Source: Rebecca billardiae RCC1528 (Eukaryota; Haptophyta). From it: 64,000 bases of DNA. The stretch lies in contig OZ251245.1 in assembly GCA_965240325.2 (NCBI GenBank), forward strand, positions 1,240,001 to 1,304,000. The letters run 5' to 3'. The position numbers were made by a program, and so were the translations under genes. The notes under the pieces are model-generated. The model saw only the letters and a program-made list of their open reading frames with translations. It ran no database searches and was not told the origin of the DNA. Of this stretch, positions 29,655 to 39,896 are shown piece after piece; the stretch's first letter is position 1, and each line of letters begins with the position of its first letter.

Positions 29655-30821
29655 ATGCTGGCTGCGTCGGCACACGCGCTGCTCGTGGTCGCGGGCGCGG
29701 CGTGGACACACGAGCCGATCAACCTTGAGGCCTGCGCGGCGGCGCGCGCCGCCACCGTCCCCGCCTCATCCGCGCAGGAGGCCTGCGCGCACGGCCCGAT
29801 CACGCGCGTGCGCGCGCGGCTGGGCGCGTCCATCCACGCGCTCGAGCTGACGGCGGCGGACGGCAGCACGCGCACGCTCGGCGAGGACGGGGGCGGCGCG
29901 TGGCGCGAGCTCGCGCTGGAGCCGGGCGAGTGGATCGTCTCGCTCGCGCAGACGCAGATGCACAGCTGCTGCCCGTGCTGCGGCGACGTCGAGCGCGTGA
30001 TCTACCAGGGCGAGGAGCGGCTGTGGGGGCTGCTCGGAGAGCACATCGCGCTCACGACGAGCCGCAACCGCACGTTCGACATCGCGCCCGAGCGGTACGG
30101 GCGGTACGGCAGCCGGTACCGGCAGCCGACCGACAGCTTCGCCGCGCGCGCCGGGTACGGCATCGTCGGCTTCCTCCTGGACAACGGCGCCTCGGGCCAC
30201 GTGTGCGCCATCGTGGAGGCGCCGCGCGGCTGCACGCCCGACACGCCCGCACCGGCCGCGACGCCCGGCGCAGGGCCCGACTCTGACGCCGCCTCTGGCA
30301 AGGGGGGCGAGGTGGGTGGCGGGGCCGCCACGGGCGGTACAGGCGCGAGCTCGAGCACGGCGGATGCGTCCGCACCCGCCGCACGGCCGGCGCCGCCGCC
30401 TGCGGCTCCCGTGCCCCCGCGCGCCTCCGCCAACCCGCAACAGCCAGCGCGCCCAGCGCCCGCCAACGGCCGCCTGGCCCATCTGGGCGGGGCCGACGCG
30501 TCCAGCTTCCGCGCGGAGGCGTGGAGCGTGCTCGCCGTCGCGCTCTCGTGCGCCAACATGCTCGCGCTCGCCGCGCTCGCGTGCTTCGTCTGCTGCCGCC
30601 GGCGCGGCCACCACGCCGCAGCCGACGGTGTGGGCGCGCCGCCCGTGGCGCTGGCAGGGGCAGCGGGCGGCAGCAAGCCTTACATCCGCCTCAGCACGAC
30701 GGAGCAGCCGCAGGGGGCGGCCACGGCGCGCGCACGCGCGGACAGCAGCGATCGGCAGCAGGCGACCACGACGGAGCTCGCCACGTGGAGCGACGCCGAG
30801 CGTGATGCATCCGCAGCCTGA
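29655..30821 (+). CDS. Single-pass membrane protein with jacalin-like domain
   Basis: A 388-residue single exon. A signal peptide (MLAASAHALLVVAGAAW) is followed by a domain with the strand pattern of jacalin-type beta-prism lectins: GPITRVRARLGASIHALEL, the DG turn LGEDGGGAWRELALEPGEWI, HIALTTSRNRTFDI and GYGIVGFLLDN. A Cys-rich insertion (HSCCPCCGDVE) interrupts it. A Pro/Ala/Ser linker leads to a membrane helix (VLAVALSCANMLALAALACF), a basic stop-transfer CCRRRG and a short Ser/Thr-rich cytosolic tail. Jacalin-like domains bind carbohydrate, so a surface or endomembrane lectin receptor is inferred. The domain match is by pattern and should be verified by structure prediction. Confidence 0.6.
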   Translation: MLAASAHALLVVAGAAWTHEPINLEACAAARAATVPASSAQEACAHGPITRVRARLGASIHALELTAADGSTRTLGEDGGGAWRELALEPGEWIVSLAQTQMHSCCPCCGDVERVIYQGEERLWGLLGEHIALTTSRNRTFDIAPERYGRYGSRYRQPTDSFAARAGYGIVGFLLDNGASGHVCAIVEAPRGCTPDTPAPAATPGAGPDSDAASGKGGEVGGGAATGGTGASSSTADASAPAARPAPPPAAPVPPRASANPQQPARPAPANGRLAHLGGADASSFRAEAWSVLAVALSCANMLALAALACFVCCRRRGHHAAADGVGAPPVALAGAAGGSKPYIRLSTTEQPQGAATARARADSSDRQQATTTELATWSDAERDASAA

Positions 30822-30953
30822 TGATATGCGATATGATGATGCGCCATTCGTCGGCCCGTCGGGCATTCGTCGCAGCGTCGCTGGCCGATCCGCTCGTCCG
30901 CGAGTGACGTCATCAGATCGACATCAGCGCACTGGGTGACTGGCGCACCGGCG

Positions 30954-31475
<522 letters not shown>

Positions 31476-32873
31476 TCACGGCGCAGTCCGCAGTGACGAT
31501 GCCTTGGCCGCCGCCATCGTCTTGTTGACGATTTCGTCCTCCTGCTCATAGCGCTGGTTGATTGCGCGGAGCGACCACTCGCTCGACGTGCCGCACGGGA
31601 TGGGTTGCCAGCCGAGGGAGGGCGTGAGGGCACGGCAGACCTTCCGCGTGCGCCTCCGCAGCTCATCGACCGCGTGGCACACGCGGCATGTGACGCCGTT
31701 GGCGTGCACCGCCTGGAGACGCTGCGCCCACGCTGCGGTGCGCGGCCCGTCCTGCCGCCACGCGTGCAGCCGCGCGTACGCGTCGCGGTCGGCGTGCAGC
31801 GCGCGCAGCCTCTGGACCAGCCGGTCGAGGGCGCCCTCGTCGACGCGCTCGGCGTGCGCGGCCGATGCCCCCTCGCTGAAGTCGTCGAGGTGCAGAAAGG
31901 CCTCGGGCGCGGGCATCAGCGGCTCGACCTCCGAGCGCGGCCGCCCGACGAACACGGGCACCACGCCCGCCGCCAGGCATTCGAAGAGCTTCTCCGTGAT
32001 CCAGCCCGCCTCCCTGCGCGTCGACTCGACCACGAGGTAGAAGTCGAAGAAGGAGATCGCGCCGAGCTTGCGGTACTGGCGCGGGCGCGGGCTCAGCCCG
32101 CTGAACAATCTCTTGCGCGCGCTGAGCTGATCGGAGGGCTCGCCCAGCTTGCCGGTGCGCTCGCACAGGCCGATGGAGGCGAACTCTGGCATGCGCGCCC
32201 TCAGCGCGCGCACCAGCTGCCCGCGCCACGGCGGCAGGCACGAGCCACCGAGCATGACGAGGAACGCGGCGCGCGGCTCCTCGGAGGTCGCGCGCCCGAG
32301 CTGATCGAGCGCCAACATCCGGTTCGTCTTCTCCAGGCGCGCGCCGGCCTCCCACCAGCGCACCCCTGCGGTGCGGGAGGCGTAGTGGCGGGTGTATGGC
32401 AGAAAGAGGGTGCGCACGTCTGCGCCCGGCGCCCAGTGCACCGCAAAGTGCACGTGACCGAAGCAGCGCTCGCCGCAGCCGTACACGCTCGGCCGCTTCC
32501 ACGCGGGCTCGTGCCCGAAGAAGCCGATCAGAGTCTCCGGCCCGCGGCCGGCCGCAGCGCGCTCCGCGTTCTTCCTCACCGTCTCGCGCAGCAGCTCTAT
32601 TTGCTCCGTACGTATCGGCTGCTCGTCGCCGTCGTACACGATCGCATCCGCGCCGTGGTCACCGGCGACTGAGTTCCTGAGCGTACAAGTCGCGCGCGCC
32701 CGACCGACCGAGCAGTTCCGCACGAGGCCGGGCTTGGCTTTCCACTGCAGCAGCTGCCCGGCATGCAGATGCGTGCCCACGCGCAGGATCGAGACCCGGC
32801 GATGCTGCCACCCGCTCACGACGCACAGGAGCAGGGGCCACGCGGCGCGGAGCGCCCGCGCGGGGCGGTGCAT
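31476..32873 (-). CDS. GT10-family alpha-1,3-fucosyltransferase-like protein
   Basis: A 465-residue single exon. A short N-terminal hydrophobic anchor (ALRAAWPLLLCVVSGW) suggests a Golgi type-II membrane protein. The catalytic C-terminal half carries the GT10 signature: FFDFYLVVESTRREAGWITE, KLFECLAAGVVPVFVG, EAFLHLDDFSEG. The EK of ITEKLFE and the preceding acidic residue are the expected nucleotide-sugar contacts. Members transfer fucose from GDP-fucose onto N-acetylglucosamine of N-glycans. Cysteines in the tail (TCRVCHAVDE) could form disulfides. An in-frame ATG at 32918 is an alternative start. The 5' end lies only about 90 bp from a transposon (32966-34460). Confidence 0.8.
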   Translation of the reverse strand: MHRPARALRAAWPLLLCVVSGWQHRRVSILRVGTHLHAGQLLQWKAKPGLVRNCSVGRARATCTLRNSVAGDHGADAIVYDGDEQPIRTEQIELLRETVRKNAERAAAGRGPETLIGFFGHEPAWKRPSVYGCGERCFGHVHFAVHWAPGADVRTLFLPYTRHYASRTAGVRWWEAGARLEKTNRMLALDQLGRATSEEPRAAFLVMLGGSCLPPWRGQLVRALRARMPEFASIGLCERTGKLGEPSDQLSARKRLFSGLSPRPRQYRKLGAISFFDFYLVVESTRREAGWITEKLFECLAAGVVPVFVGRPRSEVEPLMPAPEAFLHLDDFSEGASAAHAERVDEGALDRLVQRLRALHADRDAYARLHAWRQDGPRTAAWAQRLQAVHANGVTCRVCHAVDELRRRTRKVCRALTPSLGWQPIPCGTSSEWSLRAINQRYEQEDEIVNKTMAAAKASSLRTAP

Positions 32874-33239
32874 CCGCCGGCCCGCGACACACGCCGAGCG
32901 AGTACAAGTCTGCGACATACAGTTTACTAAGAATAAGAGACGCACACAGCTCAGGCACAGTAGTACTACAGGTCGCTGCTTCAACTTTCGGACCCGATTG
33001 CTGTTCACTTTTTGTGCACGATGGCGGCGGCGCCCCCGGGGGTCTGCGGCGCTCGAGATCGCGTCTGGCGGCACCCCCAGGGTGTGCCTGAGGTACAACC
33101 CAGCGGCTATGTACCATTTAGACGACTTTGTTCCACTACCATGTGCCCCACGGACGCCACGAGGTCCACGACGGGGCCGCCGACGGCATGCTTCAACTTT
33201 CGGACCCGCGGGCTCTCAGCGCGCGCGCCGAGTCAGAGC

Positions 33240-33660
33240 CGCTGCCTGGTGAGCCGTGTGAGTCGGGCTAACGGCATCATGCGTTCTAGACATAACATAC
33301 ATGCAGTAGACCACCTCAGGAACGGACGAACATGCTCACTCAGCTTCCGCGCTAGCCGCCCAGACGGCAGCTGCGGCTGCGCCGCCGCGGGCACCGTCGA
33401 CCACTTTCGGACCGCATGCTCTCAGCATGCACGCGGAGTCTGCTAGCAGCTGCGGCCTGGTAGGCCATTTGAGTCGGGCTGACGGCATCATACATTCCAG
33501 ACATCACGTGCGTGTAGCAGCCAACCCCAGGGGCAGGTAAGCATGCTCACCAGGCGACTGTCGATGTCAGCTCCAGACCCTGCGCCGCGGGCACCGTCCG
33601 GCGTTCGCCGTCGACGTCGACCTGGTGAACTTTCGGACCGCCGGCCAGCACGCGCACGCG
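33240..33660 (+). repeat. About 211-bp tandem repeats inside the transposon
   Basis: GAGTCGGGCT(A/G)ACGGCATCAT recurs at about 33260 and 33471, followed by matching blocks including CGCCGCGGGCACCGTC and CTTTCGGACC. A partial earlier unit containing ACTTTCGGACCCG lies at about 33060-33240. Confidence 0.65.
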
Positions 33661-33930
33661 CCGCCTCCGCCTCCTTCTGCGCAGTTCGCGCGGCCTTCTT
33701 CTGGTTGAATTCCCGCAACGACCACGAGTCATTCTGGCCATCATTGAGCCGCATGTTGTCCGGCTTCGGCGCGGCGACCTCTACGGCGTGCACAGGAAGG
33801 ATACCGAGCTGGTCGGCGAGCTCAGCCGCGTCGAACCTCACCGCCTCAGCCTAGCGCACGTCATCAAGTTCGGCCTCGTGCTGCTCACGAAGGCGCGCGA
33901 GCTTGGCGGCCTGGCGTGCCGACTACTGCT
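33488..33930 (-). pseudogene. Broken coding region in the transposon
   Basis: Read on the minus strand, KLARLREQHEAELDDVR is followed by an in-frame TAG (33851-33853), then AEAVRFDAAELADQLGILPV, NMRLNDGQNDSWSLREFNQK and an acidic/basic helix. Composition and heptad-like pattern indicate former protein. No transposase motif is recognised. The stop indicates decay. Confidence 0.4.
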
Positions 33931-34415
33931 TGGCAAGCTCAACGTTGGCGCGGAAGGCTGGAGCAGTCTTCCAGCGCATCCCCGCCGGCGTGGCTGTGAA
34001 CACACTCAACTTCGATGATGAGAGCGCGCCAGAGGGCTCGTTGTCGTCGGCCGAGCACGCAGCCGCGCGCCCCAACACCACCGCATGGCAGCCGCCTTCT
34101 GGGCAACTACCGCGCGCTATATCTTGTAGGTTTCCGCTTTCGCGCCTCAACTGAGTACGGCTTGACGCCCTTAGCCGCCTTCATCGAGGCGCTTGCGCTG
34201 GGCCCGGCCGGCGCGCACAGCGTAAGCGCGGGCGTACCGATCAGCGCAGCGCCTGAGCTGCGAGCGGCCGAGGACGATGCCAGCAGGCACCGCGACCCGA
34301 CTGGTAACGTATAGTGACGGGCACGTCACCCCACGCGCCGACAGGCTGCTCAGCCCTGCCGCGGCGCGCCCGCCACGCACCCGCCGATGAGCGAGCCACT
34401 GTCGCCATCGCCCGG

Positions 34416-34449
34416 GTCCGAAAAACGAAGCAGTCCGAAAAACGAAGCA
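34416..34449 (+). repeat. 17-bp tandem duplication next to right TIR
   Basis: GTCCGAAAAACGAAGCA occurs twice in a row just inside the right inverted repeat. It is the inverted counterpart of TGCTTCAACTTTCGGAC at the left end. Confidence 0.85.
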
Positions 34450-34510
34450 GCGACCTGTAGTAAGTACGAACGTGAACCGGTTCAGGGATTTTGATTCCGA
34501 TTTCACGGCA

Positions 34511-35932
34511 ATGCGCCACGGCGGCGCGCGAGGGCGTGCCGTCCTGTTGCTGCTGCTACTGCGCGCAGCAGCCACGGGGGCCAAAAGCCGTGCCGCGAAG
34601 CGGGCGTGGTACGAGTGCCAGCCCCACCAGCTATGTGCCAAGCCTGGCCCCGCGTGCGAGCACGAGCTCTGCCTTGACGCGGGCCGCAGCGCGTGCGCCT
34701 TCATGCCCGACCTGCGGGATTATGACCTCCTGCGCAAGCGCATGTTTGGGCGTGTTCCGCAGACGGGTGCGTACGCGCTCGACGAGGCCGGCATGGGCCG
34801 CCTGCTCTCGGCCGACTTCGCGCCGACAGACCCGCGCGTCATGCTCATCTCCGGCGCGCGCTCGGGCGGGTTCTGGGCGGTGGTGCTCTCAGTGCTGCAC
34901 CAGGCGCTGCTCGCGCGCGCGATGGGCCTGGACTTCGTGGTCTGGCGGAACGGCACGCTCGACGGCATGTGCGAGGCGGGCGGCGGGACGGAGTGCTGGG
35001 GCGCCTTCTTCAGCCCACCCCGCGGCCGCACGGACGCGGCGCGTCGCGTCGAGCGCGCGCTGCGCGCGCGCGTGCCGCTTGCGGCCGACAGCGCGGCCGG
35101 CCTCAGCTGCGCCGTGCGCGTCCTCCAGTGGGATGCGCACGCCTCGAAGGTGTACCCGACGCGCGCGAAGGTGGCGGCGGAGGAGCGCGCCCGGCGCGCC
35201 GTCCTCGTGCGCGAGCTCGCGCAGCCGCAGCAGGACGTGCGTCGCTTCGCCGACCGCTGGTGGGAGCAGCGCGTGGGCGCGCGCACGGCCGGGGGCACGC
35301 TGCCTGTGCGCGTGCTGGGCGTGCACATCCGCGGCACCGACAAGAACGCGCGCCTCGGCATCGTGCCGCCGCGCTGCTACTACGGGCTGATCGACGCGTA
35401 CGTCGCGCACCACGCCAGCCCCGCCTCGAACGGCAGCGTGCTCGTCTTCCTCGCGACGGACGACACGCACTTCGAGGCACAGATGCGCGCGCGGTACGGC
35501 GGTGCGCTGCTCACGCAGGCGGACGCGCTGCTGCGCGGGCGGCGGGACATGCCCATCTGGACGGCCGAGGCGCGCGTCTCGAGCAAGTACCGGCGCTCGT
35601 TCGAGGTGATGGTCGACACGCTGCTACTGGCGCGCTGCGACTTCCTGCTCAAGAGCATCTCGGCCGTGAGCGAGTTTGCCCTCTACTACCGGCCAGAGCT
35701 GCCCTCGCTCGACCTGCAGATCCCAGACCAGCCGCTGCCGGCGTGGGCGGCGCAGCCACGCGCCGCGGACCGCGCGCGCGGGGGTGCCAGCGGCCGAGCA
35801 TCAGTCGCCGCCCGTGAGGAGCCGACTCGCGGCTGCCCGCGCGCGAGCCGCCTGTCGGCGACGGCGGTGGGGATGGATGGCGCCAGGCCCAGGCCCGGCG
35901 CGCTGGTTGCGGCACGGCGACGATATATATGA
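34511..35932 (+). CDS. GT23-like (FUT8/NodZ-type) fucosyltransferase-like protein
   Basis: A 473-residue single exon starting MRHGGARGRAVLLLLLLRAA, a signal anchor. An in-frame ATG at 34472 would add 13 residues. A Cys-rich stem (WYECQPHQLC, CEHELCLDAGRSAC) precedes a GT-B-like domain. VLGVHIRGTDKNARLG matches the H-x-R-R/G-T-D-K motif of alpha-1,6- and O-fucosyltransferases. VLVFLATDD, then SFEVMVDTLLLARCDFLLKS with ISAVSEFAL, match their GDP-fucose-binding C-terminal motifs. The last ~70 residues are low-complexity. The protein probably acts in the Golgi on glycans. Its start codon is 10-50 bp from the end of a transposon, so its promoter lies within transposon DNA. Confidence 0.75.
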   Translation: MRHGGARGRAVLLLLLLRAAATGAKSRAAKRAWYECQPHQLCAKPGPACEHELCLDAGRSACAFMPDLRDYDLLRKRMFGRVPQTGAYALDEAGMGRLLSADFAPTDPRVMLISGARSGGFWAVVLSVLHQALLARAMGLDFVVWRNGTLDGMCEAGGGTECWGAFFSPPRGRTDAARRVERALRARVPLAADSAAGLSCAVRVLQWDAHASKVYPTRAKVAAEERARRAVLVRELAQPQQDVRRFADRWWEQRVGARTAGGTLPVRVLGVHIRGTDKNARLGIVPPRCYYGLIDAYVAHHASPASNGSVLVFLATDDTHFEAQMRARYGGALLTQADALLRGRRDMPIWTAEARVSSKYRRSFEVMVDTLLLARCDFLLKSISAVSEFALYYRPELPSLDLQIPDQPLPAWAAQPRAADRARGGASGRASVAAREEPTRGCPRASRLSATAVGMDGARPRPGALVAARRRYI

Positions 35933-37020
35933 ATATCTTCAGATTATCAGTACGAGACGACGACGACGACGACGATATAGATAGCAGACGCGACGATATG
36001 GCGTATAGTATGACTGACGACGAATATATATATATATGCATGTGGATTGTGGGGTTATATTGGCGCACAATAACTGATTGTCTAAGAGGACGGTGGGAGC
36101 GCAATGCGCCGTATATGGTATCATCAGCAACACCTGCCTGCCAATCGGCCCGAGGCAGGCGGCCGAGCGCAAGTCCGGCTGCCATCTTGGCCACCCTCTT
36201 CTCCGTGCCACGAGGGTCTTTCGCCAGCCTGCTCTGTGCGCGCGCACAACGGCCCAGAACTAGCTAACTCGTTATGTGCTGCTCCTGAGCTTTGAGCGGG
36301 TTGGCATGGTGGCTCTGGACAGCCAATTGGTGGCCTGGATTCTTTCATCTGGCGCCGAGCCGACCGACGCGGCCCTGTGTCTCTCTCGCTCACGCAGCGG
36401 ACGACGCCCTTCGTTTCGGAAGCGCCCACTGTCCTGATGGCTGCAGCTGTTCCGTGGGCCTGCATCTTTCAGGGCGCCCGCCTCTGCACGATGGTGCCTC
36501 GTGCCTCGCTCTCGTGCGGCTTGGCGGCTCTCGAGCTGCGTCTTCCAAGCTGCCCGCCCGCCCGCCCATGCTGTTGCCAGCTGCTTGTTGCCTGGCGGCA
36601 CTTCTGCTGCTGAGTCGGCGCTGTGCGCCCTCCGTCCTCATGCTGTTCCTCGGTTCGGCTTGCTGAGACTCGCTCTCTCAGTCTGCGTGCCGGCGCGCGG
36701 GGATCCATCTCACACCGCGCGTCTGTCGGCGTCGAGCGGCCAGTCCTGCCGCGCGCTCGGCCTGAGCGGCTGCCGCTCGCACTTTGTCATTAGTCCGAGG
36801 AACAAAAATCCCAATATATATATATATATAGTACTATATATATGACTGATGATACGCGCGCTATCGTCATGGCGACACGGCGATGCTGCTGCTGACGATC
36901 CAATATAACTAATAATAATAATCAATAATAATAATAATATCATGCTGGCGCGGCCTGCGCCTGCGGCCTGCTGGCTGGCGGCCAGTCCGAGCAGCGCCCG
37001 GAGGCGTTGATCGTCCTCCG
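35933..37020. other. Gene-poor intergenic region
   Basis: AT-rich patches (35940-36060, 36810-36950) with short TA runs and an (ATA)n-like tract near 36910-36945 flank a GC-balanced middle part (36290-36670). That part has overlapping open frames on both strands, none with domain signals. No gene is supported. Confidence 0.45.
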
Positions 37021-39584
37021 TCAGACAATCCCCGCGCTCGACGGCAGGTCGGCGATCCGCTCGATGAACTGCCCCGGCCGCTTGTGCACGATGCGCGTGG
37101 CGATGATCTCGACGGCGGAGGGGCCGGCGAGGAAGAGCTCCGCCTCGAGCGCCGCGCGCCGCCTCACCTCCAGCCGGCGCGAGCGCGCGTGCTCCCGCTG
37201 CTCCGCGGCCTGCTCGGCGCGCAGCTGCTCGTACGCGCGGCCGATCTCGGCCTGCTCCGCCGCGCGCGAGGGCGTGGGGCGGAAGAGGCTGGCGCCGCCG
37301 ACGGAGCAGTGCAGGTCCGGCGACGAGTGCAGCACGCGCATCGGCTGCGCCCACGGCCTGGTGGTGCGCATCGCCGCGCGCTGCAGCCCATCCATGCCAG
37401 TCCACGTCTGCGGCAGCGCGCCCGTGCGCACGGCGGCGTCGCGGGGCGAGCGCGGCGCCGCGCCGCCGCCGTCCGCGCCGCGCGCGCCGGGCTGCGGCGT
37501 GCCGGGCACGCTGCTCGCCTCCGACAGCGCGCTGCCGCCGCCCACCGAGCTGAGCTGCACACTGGAGTGGCGCCGCGCCGACGCCGCCGGCAGCGCAGGC
37601 CTGTGCGCTGAGTGGCTTGTCGACGCGCGGCCCGCGCCGAGAGCCTCCGACACGGGCCGGGCGTGCGCGGGGAGGCAGCGGCCGAACGCGACGCGCGGCG
37701 GCCTGGGCTGCCCAAAGCCGCTGCCGCTGCCGCCCCACGCGAGCGCGGACTCGCGAGCCTCGGCGGCGCCGGCGGCGAGCGCGGCCGCGGCCGCGGCGCC
37801 GCCGGGCGCGGCCGCCGCGGTCGCCGGCCGTTCGATGGCGGGCGGGGCGAGGAGCGGTGCGGCGCCGTCGGCCGCGCGGCCGCTCGTCGCGGTGGTGGGG
37901 CGTGTCGCGCTGCTCGGTGCGCTCACGCCGCGCGGCGCATCCGCGCTCGTCGCGCCGCCGCGCTGCCCGCCGGGGGGCGGAGGCGGAGGCGCCGCGTGCG
38001 CCGCGCCGCCGCCCTCGCGCCACGCGGCGGGCCGGGAGCGGCCGCCGCCGCCGGGGTCCGCCGTGGCCGCGCGCCGCAGCGGCGTGTGCTGCGTCGGCCT
38101 CACGCCGCCGTCCCCCGTCGGCGCGCGCGGCTCCGCGCCCGCGCCCCCCCGCGCGCGCGAGCGGCCGCTCACGTCCAGCCCGTGCGTGTACGCCAGCACG
38201 AGCGGCGAGGGCGCCGAGCAGTCGACCCGCTGCCGCGGCGGGCGCGCCCGCAGCCGCACGAGCGACGTGTTGGAGCGCCGCAGCACGAGCGAGAGCTGCT
38301 CCGACCAGACGGAGGGCGGCACCAGCTGCTCCCGGGCGCAAGCCGCGCAAGCCGCGCGGGGCGAGGAGCGCCGCACAGGCGCGCGCGCGCGATGGCGCAG
38401 GGCCGCGGTCAGGTGTGGAAGCGGCGCGGCGGCGCGGCGGCGCGGCGGCGCGGCGGCGCGGCGGCGCGGCGGCGCGGCGCCGCGGCGCGGGCGTGGCTGC
38501 GCACCTGGCAGCGCGCGGTGAGCGCGTACTGCGGCTGCATGCACGTCTCCGCCGCGGTGAGCGCGCCGATCTGCGCCTCGATCGACTTCTCGCGCCGCGC
38601 CGCCTCCGCGCCGCCCGCCGCCCCGTCCGTCAGCTCGAGCTCAGAGGTGGCGGAGGAGAGCGTCGAGTGCTCGCGCCGCACGCGCGGGCGGCCGTCGGGC
38701 GCGGTCGGGGCGGCGGCGGCGGCGGCGGCGGCGGCCGCGGCGTTCGGCGCGCCGCCGCTCGAGTCGCGCGGCACCCGCTCCGCGCGCTCCGCCCGCCGCG
38801 TCGACTGCTTCTCCGACGCGGCCACCTGGTCCTTGGTGTCCTGCAGCGCGCTCGACCACGCGGACGAGAGCTCGCGCAGCGCGGCGGAGGTGCGGCGCTC
38901 GAGGATGTGCTCGGGGAGGCGGCGGCCGGTGAGCGCGAAGGCGACGAGCGCGACCGCCGAGCGCGCCAGCGCCGCGCGCAGCGCGTCCGCCGCCGGCACG
39001 AACGCCGTGCGGCACAGCCCGGCTAGCAGCGCTATGGTGAGCGCGCGCTCAAAGCAGCGGAAAAACGCGTCGCCGTGCTCGCGCACGGAGAGGTGGAGGG
39101 AGGCGTACGCGCGGGGCACGCCGACGGACATGTCGGGGGCGGAGTGCGGCGGCGTCGCGCCCACCGAGCCGAGCAGGTGCCAGTACATCCCCGCGCACAC
39201 CGCCACCGCCGGCTCGGCCACGCTGTGTTCGCTCAGCACCGCGCGCAGCCGCGGCTGCGCGTCGACGGCGGGCAGCACGAACTGGAGCGCCTCGGCGAGC
39301 GCGGGCTGGGCGGAGAAGGAGAGCCGGCCGGTGAATAGCTCCGCGCGGTTCTCCTCGCCGACGAGGAAGTCGAGCAGCGGGAAGCGCTCCGCGTCGCCCG
39401 GCGCGGCGCGCCCACGCGCCGCGCCGCGCGCGTCGGCGTCGTCGGCCGAGCCGATCTCGTCGGCCTCGGGCAGCGCGCCGTCGGCGAGGTGCGTGGCCGA
39501 CGCGCCCGACGGCCGGCGCACCGTCGAGGAGTACTTGGGCCGAGCTGCGCCGCCGCGCGGCGAGTCGGGGCCGGAGCCGGTCAT
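37021..39584 (-). CDS. Large unidentified protein
   Basis: Two exons (38505-39584, 37021-38325) give 794 residues. The intron at 38326-38504 has a GTGCGC donor and is largely a CGGCGCGGCGG repeat. The N-terminal exon encodes a globular helical region (RFPLLDFLVGEENRAELFTG, AVAVCAGMYWHLLGSV, FFRCFERALTIALLAGLCRT, AFALTGRRLPEHILERRTSA), an Ala tract and a Ser/Glu segment. The second exon is mostly Pro/Ala/Gly/Ser low complexity. It ends in a charged helix (EQAEIGRAYEQLRAEQAAEQ) and a conserved-looking tail (ALEAELFLAGPSAVEIIATR, FIERIADLPSSAGIV). I do not recognise the family. The ATG at 39584 (MTGSGPDSPRGG) was chosen because upstream sequence lacks protein character. Confidence 0.55.
38411..38490 (-). 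repeat. GC-rich tandem repeat within an intron
   Basis: About seven imperfect units of GGCGCGGC(G) lie inside the intron of the large unknown gene. They leave the intron open in several frames. Confidence 0.8.
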
Positions 39585-39896
39585 CGTGCCCTGCAGCGCG
39601 CCGGCGCTGTTACACGGCCCTCGGCGACGAGTGACGGCCAAGGCCCCCACGCGCAAGGCCCCTCCCATAACCTCATACCGGTTCAGGGCATCGGTGTCTG
39701 CAACGGCTTATTGGAGCGCGTTATTGAATAATACGCGACGTGATTGCGGTCGGGGCCGCGCTGGTCGGGCCCCGGATCACGCCCGGACGTGCTCAAGTAA
39801 TATTGCGCGCGCTGACGACGCGCGCCCTGGCCAGCCAGGAGCTCCAAACCGCGGCCCGGCTCGCCAAGCCGCCGGGGGGGGCCGACGCAACACCCG

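Larger units (their letters stand above)
32966..34460. mobile_element. 1.5-kb DNA transposon with TA flanks
   Basis: Perfect terminal inverted repeats CTACAGGTCGCTGCTTC mark 32966-32982 and 34444-34460, each bordered by TA, as expected for Tc1/mariner-superfamily target sites. The similarity extends inward through TTTCGGACC. Three diverged tandem units of about 210 bp fill 33.05-33.65 kb. The right part carries a broken minus-strand coding region. No intact transposase is present, so the copy is non-autonomous. Confidence 0.7.
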
